From Polytrichum commune (lineage: Eukaryota; Streptophyta; Polytrichopsida; Polytrichales; Polytrichaceae), in NCBI GenBank assembly GCA_950295325.1, contig OX485803.1:10044001-10108000 (forward strand): a stretch of 64,000 bases of DNA, written 5' to 3'. Position numbers and translations under genes: made by a program. Of the stretch, positions 10,401-23,198 are shown one piece after another (within the stretch, counting starts at the first letter, position 1; each line of letters starts with the position of its first letter). The notes under the pieces are model-generated. The model made no database searches, was not told where the DNA came from, and saw nothing but the letters and a program-made list of their open reading frames with translations.

Positions 10401-11653
10401 CATTTGAAGCCCTTCTGACCTATCTAGAATCACATGCAAAACCTTATACAAGTTAATCCATGCAACCACCTCTTCAAGGCCCATACAATCACATAATCCA
10501 TGTTGTCAATTCCGTCTAAAATCATACAAATCTTTGTCCATGTTGATCATCTGCACTAATCAAGTTACCACAAGTATGAATATGGAACTTCAAAGCAACA
10601 TATCAAGTCATAGACTACCTAGATAGGGATGACCCATAAGATAGGCATACCCAAAATGTATACATAACCTAAAACCAACACTATGTATAACACAAGCAAA
10701 CACTTAAAAGCCCTCAAATGTACGACCGTGATACACAATGTTGGTTTTAGGTTATGTGTTGGTTTTGAATATCATGCATTAGAAACCACATTAAGATGAA
10801 TTTAAAAGTGCAACTCTTAAAGTCAAATTTGTTAAAATATGGTGCATTGTTGAGGTTCTTTGAAGGTTCATGAAACTTGGAACCCCCTATCAAAAGAAAA
10901 GAAAAGAAAAAAGAAAAAAACCGCACATGCACATACCTACCTCAAGTGGAGGTTAGACACGCTGGAAATGGAAGGTTTTCATTAAAATCATGTCTTGCAC
11001 TGGAGGGGTGCAATTGGATGTTTTGAAACTTGTGGTCACACTACATGTGCAAATGAGCTGCCATTTTCATTAGTTTAGTGACATGTGGTGGGCTGAAGAG
11101 CTATAGGGTCCCACACACCTCAAAGTTAATTAATTGACAATCTCATCAAAATATTAATTTAAACACATAAGACCCAACGTGGCGTTCTCATTGGCTCTTG
11201 AAATGAAGGATTGTATTTCCCCCCCACCGTTTTTCAAGATTTGACAGTGTCAAGAGAAGGCAAACCCCCATTCCCAACAACCAGTTCACTAGGGAATAAT
11301 CTTCCATTGTTATTCCCCTAAAAGCTTGAAGGTGGCTACCACCACAAGAAACTGGTAGTTCTTGGCCTTGTGTGGCCTCCCCTTCACAAGTAGTAACAAA
11401 TTATCCAATTTACAAAGTAGAAATTTTCTTTTAGAAAAATCACATTTGTATATTTGTGATTGTTTGGAATATCGAGTGAGGTAGTGCATATATAACGTGA
11501 ATGAGGGCAAACACTGAATTCAAGGGACTTGATATCAGCAAGTACTTGGAGTCCTTGAACTTAGTTGCAGCTAAATTAGTGGAGGAAGTTCAGCATATGA
11601 TTGCCATTAGATGAGTCAATTCACCCACCATGCGTGCCATTTTCCTTGGACTA
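10401..11653. other. No gene; repeat-like AT-rich sequence
   Basis: Around 10650-10760 an inverted pair (AACCTAAAACCAACA and TGTTGGTTTTAGGTTATGTG) suggests another small foldback. Otherwise there is nothing that can be assigned. Confidence 0.4.
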
Positions 11654-12158
11654 AGGGCCACTTCACACACGAGCCAAGAGCCATGACCATGAAATTTGTG
11701 AGAGCCCAAAAGAAAGTGCCCAAAGGCCATCTCCCAACACCTCCACACTCGTGTAGTGTGGCCACATGCCCTCAAGCGTAGTGTGAAGTCATATACAACT
11801 AGGCTCTCAACCAAATGCAATTTCAATGGATTTCTATTCATGCAGGGTCCTCACACATGATAAAATAAAATAAATCAACCGTTTTAAGATTTCGGAGTGG
11901 CATAGTCTCTCTTGGTTATGTGCTAGGCCAATCTCCAAGAGATGGTTTTTGAAAATACTCCAAGTGACCGTAAAACATGATCCATTTGATGCCATGTAGG
12001 AATCCATGCAAAATTTACATCCTTCTTGCATTCACATACTCCGTTGGTCCCCCAAATGTAGTGTGAAGTGAACTTGGACTGGCTCCGCCTTTTCCACCAA
12101 TGAGAGTGCTTGAACTGCAATGGTGATGGGCCCTCAGTCTCGTGTGTGAAGTGGCCCT
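11654..12158. mobile_element. TIR element family G (AGGGCCACTTCACACACGAG), copy 1
   Basis: The two ends are inverted copies: AGGGCCACTTCACACACGAG on the left, CTCGTGTGTGAAGTGGCCCT on the right. The 505 bp body has no ORF of note. Copies lie at 31424-31777 (internally deleted) and 55476-55976 (opposite orientation). The length and lack of coding mark it as a non-autonomous DNA transposon; no target duplication was clear. Confidence 0.8.
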
Positions 12159-13739
12159 AGCTCACTTACCTAAATAAGTTTGGTCCGTGCAATGAGATTT
12201 GTCTATGTGCTCAGAATATAAACACCGTTCTAGTGCTCAACTAAACACGGTTAGTGGAGGACCTATGAGATCAATGGCTTTCCGCTTTCACCTCTTACAA
12301 CTTTTGCATCTCAACCTCAAGTTCAAAACTGAAAATGACAAACCTCAAGATTCATCACGCGATCACCAAGCGAATGAAACAGTCCCCAAACCAATCCAAC
12401 GGTCGTATGCGTTTTATGAAGTTTGAAAGCCACGTACCTTACAACCTCAAGTCAACGAAATGAAAACATTTTTAACCTACGAGAATCCAAAAAGCTTATG
12501 ATACCAAAACGCACATCAAGATAACCAGAAGACTAATTCCCTCGAATACCGAAATGCAATGACCTTCGTGAGATAGAGGCTAATATCAACTTTGGGGGTG
12601 GGGGGGCACCAATTTTCATGCACGATTTTGTCTCGTGTTTGAGAATGTGGTCAAGAATGTGAAAAGAAAAAGAATCGAGTCATCATCAAATGTGGCTTTA
12701 TTTGCGCCGTTATATACATGAGCGGAACTAGTCTAGCTACAATGGATATACATTAGATTAGAATTTGTCTTCAAGTTGACCAAGCCACGTCACGGTAACA
12801 TAGGAAGTTGTGTGGTTATCATCACCAAATTGTCAGATCATGGGTGTGGTGTTATATAAGTACAACAAGTCCTCCTCCTCCTCCCATGCATTGCCCTTGA
12901 AGAAACTGCACATTGATCACACAACTTAAAGTTACACTTTGAATATTAAACATATGCGACACGAAACCCAATAACCTGATGCCACTTGTCCAATACCGCC
13001 GGTTGTAGTACTGCAGTGCCGCTCTCGATGTTCAGTAATTTAATGAATTTCTTTCTTTCTTTCTTTCTGTTCTTTCCTTTTTCCTTTTACTGTCGGAGTG
13101 ATTTGATCATCGTGAGGTCATTTTTGAAGCACAAGGTTTACTCCTTTACCATTGTAGTTGAAGCACAAGGTTCACAATCAATCATTTTGAGGCACAAGGT
13201 GTGCTAACTTATCATTCACTGCTGATGATACGACACTTGTATGTCGTAAGTCATTATTTGCGTAAGCGCTCTTTTGTATGGCCACGGCTAGATGTCTTGC
13301 TCTTTGGTAACTACTGCAATGCAATTTGAGGTAATTGTCAATTTATCCCGAAGAATGTAAATTTGTGTTATAATACATTTGATCACGTTTTCACTTTGAG
13401 TGAGATTAGTGGTTAAACCAAGACAATTCTAGTTTACATTTTGATTTAGTGTGGCGTGCATTATTCATCATGGATCCACACCAAAAATTTAAAGGTGACA
13501 ATTAAAGAATGTGACATGAAATCGAAGCCTAATAGTGCGTTCATGCATTAAATAAAAGCCTAAATGTGACAAATAAAGAGAGCGGCATTTAGAGATGATG
13601 TTATATGACACTCTAAGGGTGGGTTTTCATGTCTATTATTGACCCAATAAATTCTAGATAACAGTCGGTTGGATGTGTTCTCATGAAGATAATAACAACA
13701 ACCAAACAACCACATTTTGGGTGCCTTTCATAATGTGAA
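12159..13739. other. No gene seen
   Basis: A pyrimidine-rich TTTC stretch at 13045-13090 and a threefold GAAGCACAAGG..TTTA motif near 13125-13200 are the only patterns. No credible coding frame. Confidence 0.45.
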
Positions 13740-14010
13740 GGGCCATGACCGGGGGCCATTGAACTTCCATGCACCTACTAGACACTTTTCAACTTACAAC
13801 TATCCCATCATCGAAGGATTAGAGACCGGTTGTTACAAGTAACAGTCGAGGCTAATCCAAAACTCCATCACTGGTGACCCAGAGGAGTAGTAGGCTAGTA
13901 GGTGAACCTGGATTGAAGAAGATAACATTGGTTGGTTGGCCCATACAAACCCTACCCCACCAGATTTCATCTACATTCGTCCTTATTACGATGGGCAAGC
14001 ATCATACCCC
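13740..14010 (+). repeat. Dispersed repeat shared with 41620-41860
   Basis: The order GGGCCRYT, CAACTTACAA, ATCGAAGGATT, GGTTGGTTGGCCCATACAAACCC, TACCCCACYAGATT, CTACATT, GTCCTTATT is kept between the two places with point changes. Function unknown; probably part of a larger old element. Confidence 0.55.
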
Positions 14011-14992
14011 TAAACCCACCCTAATTAACATGGCACGCCAACTTTTAATGCCACATTATATAAAACGGTCATTATTCCTACGGCCTCTTTGTATTTGAAA
14101 TGTCTTGATGCGAAAGTGATATATTTTCACATACCTCTCTTTCCAAAGTACTAGTTGGTGATGCAAACTTGAAATTTGGTGATGCGAGACTCACGTATGC
14201 CTCCCAATATGAAATTGTATACATTTGAATTTGGGAATGCTACGGGGGACTTCCACTTCACCTTAATTACGAAGTCCCTCGCTCCTTCCCCCAAACTTCA
14301 TAACTCTCACTTCATAGCCAACTATAGCAGTTTAGAATCTATTCTAACATCCAATTTTAAGACCTTCTGCCAACGTAGCACATGGGGGTAGTAAAGTTTA
14401 CCGATTTTGTATAGAGTTTTGTATAAGGTACCTCTAGCGAAATGAAGGTTGGACTACGAGCGGACACTTCCCTACCAATTGTCGACACTTGTTCTACTAT
14501 CTAAAAACATAGCCAACCCGTGGATGATGTTGCTATATTATGACATTAGTCCTTGTTACTGTAGTGTTCAAGTGAAGGAGTGCGTCACTTCACTATACAT
14601 GCACACATATTTATAGTCTACACAATCATTTGAGGATATACGATAGATTAGGCCTTTGAATTTGATACCCGCAATTGCTATTTTCATATTTCAACTTAAA
14701 GGGATGTACTTATGATAGAATGCGGAGGGAGGGAGGGAAGTATCATATGCAGTCCCACCTGTTTAATATGACACGTTTGGGAACTAAGAAAAGCGTCGTA
14801 TTATCAAGGTGTCGCGTATTCAATGATATGACAAATTGGTCCTCTTTGTCACAATAACGAGGTATTTTATGGGGAAAAATATTATAAATCTTGTCACATA
14901 TACAAAATAAATGTTTTTTCAAAATGTTTTTATAAGTATGAAAACTTCTCTCATTATATTGTGGTTGTCATATTATCAAGTGTCGTATTGAA
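14011..14992. other. No gene seen
   Basis: AT-rich sequence without recognisable repeats or a credible frame. Confidence 0.45.
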
Positions 14993-15218
14993 GAGATAGG
15001 ATTGTACGAGCGTACCTCTCATCCATCCAACATACATTTTTTTGACCCCTTATAAGTTTGTTGTTGATTCATCTGAATGATTTTGAAACTAATTCGGGGT
15101 TTTGAAGGCTAATTTCGGTGTCAAATCGTTTACTGCAAGTAATCTCTGGGTCACGTAGTATGTTAGGGTTTTCTTTTGTTGTAAATGAGATGTACACTTG
15201 TATATGATAATTCCCTCT
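14993..15218. mobile_element. MITE family C, copy 3
   Basis: The left end is GTACGAGCGTACCTCTCATC followed by CATCCAACATAC. The right end is the inverted AATGAGATGTACACTTGTAT then GATAATTCCCTC. The internal GATTCATCTGAATGATTTTG block is shared with other copies. Confidence 0.65.
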
Positions 15219-15292
15219 TTCCAATGGACAGTACGAGGTGGTTTATATTGCTTGTAAGAATGGGTAACGATGGCATCATAACTTTTCATTTC

Positions 15293-16060
15293 TTTTTCTT
15301 TTGTGAGACATAGTGCCAAAGGCCCATGAAGAACCATAAAGAGAAGCCCCGCTTGGAGGGGAAATGGAATCCCCTAAGTGAATTTGTTTTCACAATATTT
15401 ATCGAGGGAAAAGTTGTTTCAAATGATGATCTTTAGGTTTGTTCCTTATTCATCCTCATTTAAGTTCACTTGGCTAGTTCGGGGGATTTTGATGCCAATT
15501 TAGGGTTAGGTTTATTATTAACAATATACATGCTCTACAATAGTAATCAATATATACATCATCCCTTCCCCTAGTTCAACCTCCCTTTTGGGAAGGTGTT
15601 GTGAATGTTCGCCCCACTCAAGCTTGTGACGCCGCCATGTAAAAGAGATTAATTGAAAATTATTAAATATAAACCAAAGAATCAAACATACCAAATTGAG
15701 GAGAAACATGAGACACGATCCACATGCAATCCACCCAACATCCTAGTGTGAGGGGTTCAATTTCATTGATGGTTAATTTGGCTCCGGACAAAGAACATCC
15801 CTAACACCCCAACAATTGATCAATTCCGTTCTCAAATATGGTCTCCGTTGAGAACGGCTCGATCTTGAACACATGCTTGCAAGCAATCTTGCCACAAATG
15901 AATTGTTCATCTCATATGAGATCCTCACTAGGCAGTTGGGCCATTGTTATAGATTAAAAGCCGTGTCATTATTCTCAATCCAAATACTCCAAAAAGTAAT
16001 GCCCTTCAAGAGCTACAAGATGGTTCCTACTACATGCGTGATTGGTTTGCAAGTGGCATT
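15293..16060 (-). pseudogene. Decayed LINE 3' region, interrupted
   Basis: On the minus strand 15870-16050 reads LLKGITFWSIWIENNDTAFN, the same zf-RVT core as at 7480-7520. Nearer the 3' end, CGCCATGTAAAAGAGA (about 15631-15646) and the GAGACATAGTGCC..AAGGCCC block (about 15305) correspond to CGCCACGTAAAAGAGA and the 3' tail of the LINE at 18473-18894. Stops and insertions break it throughout, and part of a family C-like repeat sits within. Confidence 0.55.
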
Positions 16061-16217
16061 TTAGAGACTACCTATGGGTTTTCCAGGTGTTTAATGGGAG
16101 ACTAGTGGGCCACAAGCATCTAACATTGAGAATTAACATCCATGTTGAGAATTGTGACGACCTAGTTGCCATGTTCGACTAGATTAAAAAAGAAACTAAA
16201 ACCGCCATTCGCATCCC

Positions 16218-16219
<2 letters not shown>

Positions 16220-16292
<73 letters not shown>
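16220..16292 (+). repeat. (TC)n microsatellite
   Basis: About 36 perfect TC units, the longest simple repeat in the window. It lies directly next to the foldback element at 16346. Confidence 0.97.
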
Positions 16293-16296
<4 letters not shown>

Positions 16297-16345
16297 GGAC
16301 CAACTCTTGGTACAACTTGTCAGATGGTAACCAAGACTCCTACGA

Positions 16346-16601
16346 GGGCTACACCGGGGTTCCCATCGGCCCCTAGCCAGCCCGGGGGGGGGGGGGCTGA
16401 AATGTATGTCGGCCATTCAACAAGGATGGGACAAGCTCCCATCCAACACCGGCTCAATGGATGCAAGGTGGGGAGTTCTGCATCCAACGAGCCGGTGTTG
16501 GATGGGAGCTTGTCCCATCCTTGTTGGATGGGCGACACACATCCCCCCCCCACTCCCCGCGGGTTGGTTGGGGGCCGGCTGGACCCCCTGGTGTGGCTAC
16601 C
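16346..16601. mobile_element. GC-rich foldback element with 53 bp hairpin core
   Basis: The centre is a near-perfect hairpin: arm 16413-16465 pairs with 16480-16532 around a 14 nt loop with three mismatches. Outside it, poly-G/poly-C blocks (G run at 16384-16396, C run near 16543-16551) and imperfect GGCTACACC/GGTGTGGCTACC ends continue the symmetry. It has no ORF of its own; the frames across it mirror each other because of the palindrome. It is best called a foldback MITE of unknown superfamily. Confidence 0.7.
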
Positions 16602-17099
16602 ATACCCTATAGATGCGTGGCTTATTCAACCTAAATTAACCTCACTAGACTAATTCAAACTTTTTGCTTCCGATTTCGATACAAACATGACACCCTAAAC
16701 AATATACACAAGCAATCCACGATCTCCCCACCACCTCACCTCGCACCCCTTCCTTCTCGAAGGCGCTCCAATACATGACCCTAAACCCGTCACAAGGATG
16801 TGGTCATCACCGGACGGTTGGGGCCAAAATGCGGTCCACGTCAAGAATGCACCGGGCCACATCAACAAAATGTCTCCATATATATATGCACACACCCACT
16901 TGTCTGCGCTTTGGAAACTCCTCCAGCTCTATCTAGTATATAGGGTGGCTTGGCTTGCTTGCTTGCTTGCTTGAAGGAAAAAAGACTGTAGGGGCGGGTG
17001 TGGCATGGAGAATGTGACTCGACTCTGCCTGCCCGTGGGATGAATGAGCTCATGTCATGAACTTCCCACACCACACGGACTACAATGTATGTGTGGGAC

Positions 17100-17200
17100 C
17101 AGTCAACAAAGCAAGCTGTTTATATATACACACACACACATATATATGTATATATATATGTGTGTGTGTATACGTGTGTGTGTGTATATTATTGGCTCGT
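17100..17200. repeat. Alternating CA/TA/TG simple repeats
   Basis: Blocks of CACACA, TATATA and TGTGTG produce the Thr-His-Ile-Tyr frames seen on the minus strand here, so they should not be read as protein. Confidence 0.9.
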
Positions 17201-17749
17201 GATCCTGACTGATCTCCCAATATAAGTACTGTGGAGTTCTGGGCGTTGTGGATTCGGGAGTTGCACATTTATAGTAACACTTATACTGGGCTTCAAGGGT
17301 ATTATATGTTGTGAGTGGGGAGGAGCCCTCATATTGTGGGTATGTGTGTATATACACTCGTGGGGCCGACCCATTGCGCATGGATGACCCTCAATCTTGG
17401 GACAACACAAACTCTCTTGCTACTTGGTAGGTGGTAGCTTAGCTAGAGCTCCGAATTTGGAGTGCCCTTGATTCATGCCTCCCGAGAGGGGCCTCATCAG
17501 TCAGATTTGCGGAAGAAACTTGCATGAGGAGGAGGGAGTGACATGCTTTGGACTCTCCTTTTCCTTTTCCTTTTTCATTTTCTTCTCTCTTTTTGGCGGT
17601 AATTCTAGGGAATGTAATAAAAGAAAGAGCCCGCGTGGACAATTGAATGGGGTCAACCGACTGACCGCTAAGTTACGGATGAAATGGTGGAGTTTGAAAA
17701 TGATCGTTTGGAGTTTAAGACTTGAGGACGTAACATTACTATGCAGTTG

Positions 17750-17853
17750 TGGGCCCCTAGGAATATAACCATGGGATGATGGGAGCTCGATCTAAATTTG
17801 GGTCTCCTTGTGCAAGGTTTGTGCATCCCATGGTTATATTCTCAAGGCCCACG
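17750..17853. mobile_element. 104 bp inverted-repeat element
   Basis: Arms GTGGGCCCC-TAGGAATATAACCATGGGAT (from 17750) and its inverted match ending GGCCCAC (17853) flank a ~45 bp spacer. It lies within sequence related to the dispersed repeat at 4378-4500, so it looks like a small insertion. No clear target duplication. Confidence 0.5.
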
Positions 17854-18427
17854 TAACGAACACACAATGTTTAGTGATGTTGTGGAAAACTACCCATCGT
17901 TTAGAGGAATCTTACATCAATATGAGAATGCAAAACCGATAGATCATAGAATGTAATCGATTGGACTTGAAGACACTGGGATCTTGCCTAATAATGCCCA
18001 AGAAACTCCCCAGACACTTAGCGTGGAGCTTTTCAACTCATTTGTAAAATTGTATGTACCCATTGCATGCCCATGAGGGATTGATCACACCGGCCACTTC
18101 TGACATCATCCTTCAACTATAATAGTGTGAGAAGTGATGGGCCAACATCTATTTCTCAACATAATCCCTAGTAATTTCATGGGTGGAACCGGAAGAAAAC
18201 GTTGGTGTGAACGGGGCATGAGTGGGGTGTAAGGCGGGGGCTAATCATAGAAGGCGAATGCCAAACTGCATGTAGGAGAGATAGAGAGAGGGAGGATAAT
18301 GAATAATAATGCATCACTGCTCAGGCTTCATTGTAATTATGTGTCCACTTGTATCTTTATCTTTTCAAATGTGACACGTGATCCCACCATGCATGCAGCT
18401 ATTGTGGACACAACATTTGTGCAATCG

Positions 18428-19150
18428 CCTATCTTTACTCATCTTTATTCTCAAGGAACCGGCTCTTCTCTTTTCTTTTTTTTGAGACAGAAGGCCAACC
18501 GAGCCAACGCCAAATGAATTGAAACCAAAAGGAAAAAAGGCGCGCCCTCACAGAGGGGAGGCGGAACCCCTCGGACGCGACACACCGCCACGTAAAAGAG
18601 ACCAACAGACGACTACCACCGAAGACTACCCACCAAGACCACCCAACCAAGGACCACCCCCGCCCCACCAACCAAGGACAACCCCCAAACCACCAAGCCC
18701 TCCCACCCCCTACCTAGTGCCGAATTGTCTTTTCCAGTTCCATTCGACATGAAGATTGTGCCGCTTACAAAGCACATTCCTCGCGCCCCAGGTTTTGTCA
18801 AAATTCTCGAGCAAAGTGACCGCCGTGAAGGGGCTAATCTCCATGTATTTGAGCACCCGTTTCCATGCCAGTTTGGCGTAGAGAATGAGGTCGTAACCGG
18901 CTCTTCTCTTACATAGGTAACATTGATAAGCCACAAGTACCGTGTGTTTTTCTTTCTAAAAAAATTAACTTCAGAATACGAATAAACATTCACAACAGTT
19001 ACCGAGTACAATCAGCCATCTTCACTCATCCATATCCTCAAGAAATCAGCCCTTTTCTTACATATTATTACTTATTAGCAAGGACCATGTGTTCTTTTTC
19101 TAAGAAAGTAAACTTCAGAGTACGGGTAAAGTGTTCACAACACCTACCGA
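18428..19150 (+). repeat. Two-copy ~150 bp tandem duplication, first copy split by a LINE
   Basis: Unit 2 (about 19016-19150) reads CATCTTCACTCATC, CTCAAGAAATCAGCCC, TTTTCTTACAT, then AACTTCAGAGTACG and CACCTACCGAG. Unit 1 (from about 18428) has the same order, but the block AACCGGCTCTTCTCTT is duplicated and separated by the LINE insertion. Unit 2 is thus an unoccupied paralogue of the insertion site. Confidence 0.8.
18473..18894 (-). mobile_element. 5'-truncated LINE insertion with 16 bp target duplication
   Basis: The direct repeat AACCGGCTCTTCTCTT flanks the body (18457-18472 and 18895-18910). On the minus strand the body starts within the ORF2 C-terminal tail (KLAWKRVLKY, FDKTWGARNVLC). 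It then enters a GGT/GGG-rich 3' region and ends TTTGGCGTTGGCTCGGTTGG then CCTTCTGTCTC and poly(A), seen as T8 on the plus strand. A target-site duplication, a 3' poly(A) and a 5' truncation are the marks of target-primed reverse transcription. There is no RT domain, so it cannot move by itself. Confidence 0.92.
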
Positions 19151-20242
19151 GTGGGAGGGTGAAAATGTTGATCGTTATGTAGAGTCTGGAGATTATTATT
19201 TTTAGCTAAATTAACCCCTAAATTGGTTTCTTTTTCTCTTCCCAAAATCTTCGTAAAACAATCTGACGTTATTGGCCCATTGACATGGAGTTTGTGCCTC
19301 TTATAACTCATAACCATTGTCAATTGTTAAAAACATTTGTCAAGATAGATCACAATATTCACCCAATAGGTAGCAGCTAGGTTGTTGACTTATGGATGTT
19401 GGTTAGCCTTGGCCTTGTTATGACCAAATTCAACATTTGATATGGGCTAGAGAGCAACTTTCTTGGAAATTGCCTACTTTGTTCTTGGGCCCCACATAGC
19501 CAAAGGTTGAAGCTTAGTAATGTTATGTGAGGGCATGCATCTTCAAATTATATGCTTGTATTTTCATTTTCATTTTTTGGCAAAAAAAAAGAAGTGAATA
19601 TAGAAAATCAAAGGACAACACAAGGCTAAGACGTGTTTTATCGTTGTTATGTCAAGAGAGAATCCTCTAAGGCATCAAGACAAGGAGGGTTCAACTTGTA
19701 TTGAACCTGACAAGAATCACCTGCACCGGTGCACCAAATTCTTACAAACTTGGTTTCAGTAATCGTTTGGACTTTTGCACTTCTAAACTGGACACGCTTC
19801 ATGACTTGATTGTCATCAACCATCACATCATAGATGTTGTCATTCAAGTTAATGACACAACTATAGGGCTACAATGCTACATTGTTGACATATCCAATAG
19901 TAGAATGGGAATAGAAGTGATACCATTCCTAACCACTTTAATTTTCTTATGTTTGGCATATTGAGTTTGTCCCAAGATGCCTTTGACATTTCAAAAGCAA
20001 ATGCTCTACGTTTTTGCAATGGAGGATGCAAAAAAAGGACACGCCTCCTACACCAAACAGGGTCACTAGCGTGACCTCTTGAATAGAGTGACTTACTAAG
20101 TTGACTCATGGTTTTTAAGTTACTAAGATGTAGTCAATTTCACTATTTTGACATGTGGAGTTTTGTGAGTGTTGTCTTCTTACTTATTCAATGCAATACT
20201 TTATTTTTCTTCCAGTAATCTTGGTTCATTGTTACAATCGCT
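19151..20242. other. No gene seen
   Basis: AT-rich sequence. Frames on both strands at 19650-20110 are short and resemble no family I know. Confidence 0.45.
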
Positions 20243-20269
20243 ATAATAATAATAATAATAATAATAATA
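20243..20269 (+). repeat. (ATA)n microsatellite
   Basis: Nine ATA/AAT triplets. Confidence 0.95.
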
Positions 20270-20773
20270 GAAGTAAGTATTACAGATCTTTATGAAATTT
20301 CAAAGGAATTAATGCTAGTCACGCCGATGATGCTATTTAGGGTAGAAGCAACGATCACATTATAGGCACCTGTGAGGGAGGCTCCTCTCCACGCTAGGAA
20401 GAAACTTCATTGAAACAGACACCCCGATTCATTTTGGCTGTAATTAAATCAAAACTAGTTGTTATGTTTGGCTGATTATGAGCACATCCTCTGGTGCTTG
20501 CTGAGAAATTTCCAATTGTAGTTCTACCAATTACGGTTGAAAACATGAGGTATATTCATACATGATACTCCCTCAAAAGTCAATAACTTAAGTGGATCTC
20601 CAAAAGGATCAGCATTATTTCTCTTCACAAAATTCAACTGTAAATCATGCAGCCGTTTGCCCCCGAGATCACGTGACGGGAGTACGTGTAGAAACGAGGA
20701 GCCACATACCTATAAGTAAGGCGAAGACTTAATAGCATCATCAACCGACAACCACAGTGGTTGCCAGAGAGCG

Positions 20774-20975
20774 AGAGAGGGATTTATTGCATATAAGCGT
20801 ACCTCTCATCCATTCAACATGCAAACTTGATCTCCTACATATTTGTGTTCAATTCATCTCAAATGGCTTGGACTAAACTAATGCATGTGTTTTTTTTGAA
20901 CTCGTTTCGGTGTCAAGTGAACTAAATAGCAACTTCTGGGTTGCATACCACTTCAAGGCTTTTATGATGGACGAC
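20774..20975. mobile_element. MITE family C, copy 4 (right end eroded)
   Basis: The left end is GAGGGATTTATTGCATATAA then GCGTACCTCTCATCCATTCA. The inner AATTCATCTCAAATGGCTTGGAC and TTTCGGTGTCAA blocks match other copies. The inverted right end is lost after CTTTTATGATGG. Confidence 0.6.
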
Positions 20976-23195
20976 TTCCAAGATATGTGATGATCTTCTC
21001 ATTTGGTTCAACTTCGATTGATTGTTTTGGGAAGGGATTTGCTACGTGTCATCTTTGCATTGCAAAACCCTGTGAAATTTTCACCCTTATATCAAGTTTC
21101 AACAATCAAAAGTGGTAACCACACAACTCTCTATGGTAGTAGGAATATGAAGTCCTTTGGACACACATGGTCACTAGTAGGGAACGCGGTCCTAACAAAC
21201 AACAATTTCCATACAACTATGTGCTCGATCAATGTGCCGAATTGAGACCCCTCATAGATTGGTAGCGCCAAATCTACGATCATATTATTGAAAACCGTGT
21301 CAATCAATACCACAATGTTTTTACTAACGATTTTGACACAAAAATGTGGTGTTGTTGACAAGACCTAGATGATAATGTATCAAAATGGGCCATGTTGAAA
21401 AGACCCCTTTTCCTACTAGTGTGTTAATACTAAACCAACGCGACACTCATCTAGCAATTCTACACAAAAACAACCCGGGGACCAAGAATTGGCATAACTT
21501 GAATAACCTTCAACTTTCACGCCTTGTTCCCGACTTCCATCTTTGTTATGATGTTGGTAATTCATACATTGTTTTGTTGCAAGATAGCACAATTCAATAG
21601 AACAATATGCCTAACTTATAGCATGTCCACACTTACTCGTATGGGCAAGCAGAGAACAACACCTATCAGCAGGGGCCACTTTTAGAGTTGGTTTAGCTAG
21701 TGAGAGCCATTGGATGTAACCAATGCTAGTAGGAACTATTCATTGGTGGCACGCACCAGTTTGTGTGGGTGGGCTATTAGCAACAATCTACCAATCCATG
21801 AAGCTCATGAACCAACAAGACACTTTCCTTCTTGTATGCGTATCATTAATTGTAACATATTATTAAGTTACTTCATTTGAGGATATTTATTCGGCAACCC
21901 AAATCAATTGGGTGGAAAGATAAAAGAAAAAAGAAAAAAAATAACGAATCGCACCAAGTCCGTCCTATGAAAATACACTCTAACTTCCCTAATATTATGC
22001 TTGTGACAACCAAAGTGCACTTGATATCAAGGAGGTCTACAATGTTAACATGGATGTGTGATAATAGAGAAATAGTGTAGCATGTGACATTATGGAATAA
22101 CGTAAAATCAACAATGCAATGACGGCAATAATGAAAATGATAACAACATGATGCGAGCAAGTGTGTGGCTTGAAGTCTTTGGTGGATTATTTTTATGTCA
22201 AAACCCATGACATATGAGAAGGAAATGTGAAAACAAGGAGGGAGATTTAGACTAAGCACATCCATTCCCCAGGGTTTAGGGATATAAGAGAGGGGGTGAC
22301 ATTATGGAGGCTAGGGTGTAGTATGTTTCTAAAGAATGGGGCAAGATGGAGCTCACTCATTGTCCATACAGTGCCATCATGCATTCATACATTTGTTGGG
22401 TATAGTTTAGCCTTTAGTGTCCAAATAGATGGGGGCATTAGGGTTTCATCCAATTTACTTAATCCTAAGTCTTGGTTTTGTTGAATTTCAATCATGGATG
22501 GCGGGGCTATGCAAAGTGCGATAGTTTAATGCTCATATTAGGAAGACTCTATTATACAAGTAGGGGGTTTGACTTACTTGCCTCTATGAAAAAATGTAAC
22601 TAATTATTTACACGGAATTAAATTATGAAACGACTTGAATTCCTCATCATTTCCTCTACTCCATCTTTGAGAAACATTGCACAAACTCAAACCACCCTTT
22701 CTTGCGGAATCAACTTATTTTTCACCGTTTTCCGTATTTCTAGGTCTTAGATTGATCAATGGGTTCCCGCATTCATTTTGAAGAGCCATCTTTTGCTCCC
22801 GTTTGGTGGGATATCCGGAGGCATGTATATGCATATGTGTTGTTTGTTTATGGGAGAATGCAACGGATAATTGAATGTAGAAAGTCATCGGTAATCCTTT
22901 GCCGTCGGATTTTTTATTTTTATTTTTATTTTTATTTTTTGTACTGACAAACATCAGTTGTTTGGAGTGGCTAGTGTGGGCCTACTTTTGCAACACAAAG
23001 AGAATTTACCTTGTGTGACTTATAGTCCTACATGTGGGTAATTTGTTTTTTGACACATATCATAGGGGATACCTAGTGTAATGAAACCCTTGACTAAAAA
23101 AGGTGGTCGTTGTTTTCACTAGAGGTCCTCTCATCCCCATTACCTATTGCACACAAACCCTAAGTCCTCACATTCAATAACCATACACAACAAAG
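20976..23195. other. No gene; contains a diverged 110 bp MITE relative at 21639-21753
   Basis: Apart from the relative of the 9187-9296 element, there are only chance frames (for example 21873-22265 minus, 130 codons, hydrophobic, no recognisable domain). A TTTTTA run lies at 22915-22940. Confidence 0.45.
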
Positions 23196-23198
23196 TTA

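Noticed and set aside
16320-16653. Overlapping ORFs on both strands with similar Pro/Gly-rich peptides
   Set aside because: The palindromic foldback makes both strands encode nearly the same string; no coding signature otherwise.
17080-17410. Thr/His/Tyr/Ile-rich minus-strand ORFs
   Set aside because: Translation of CA/TA/TG dinucleotide repeats.
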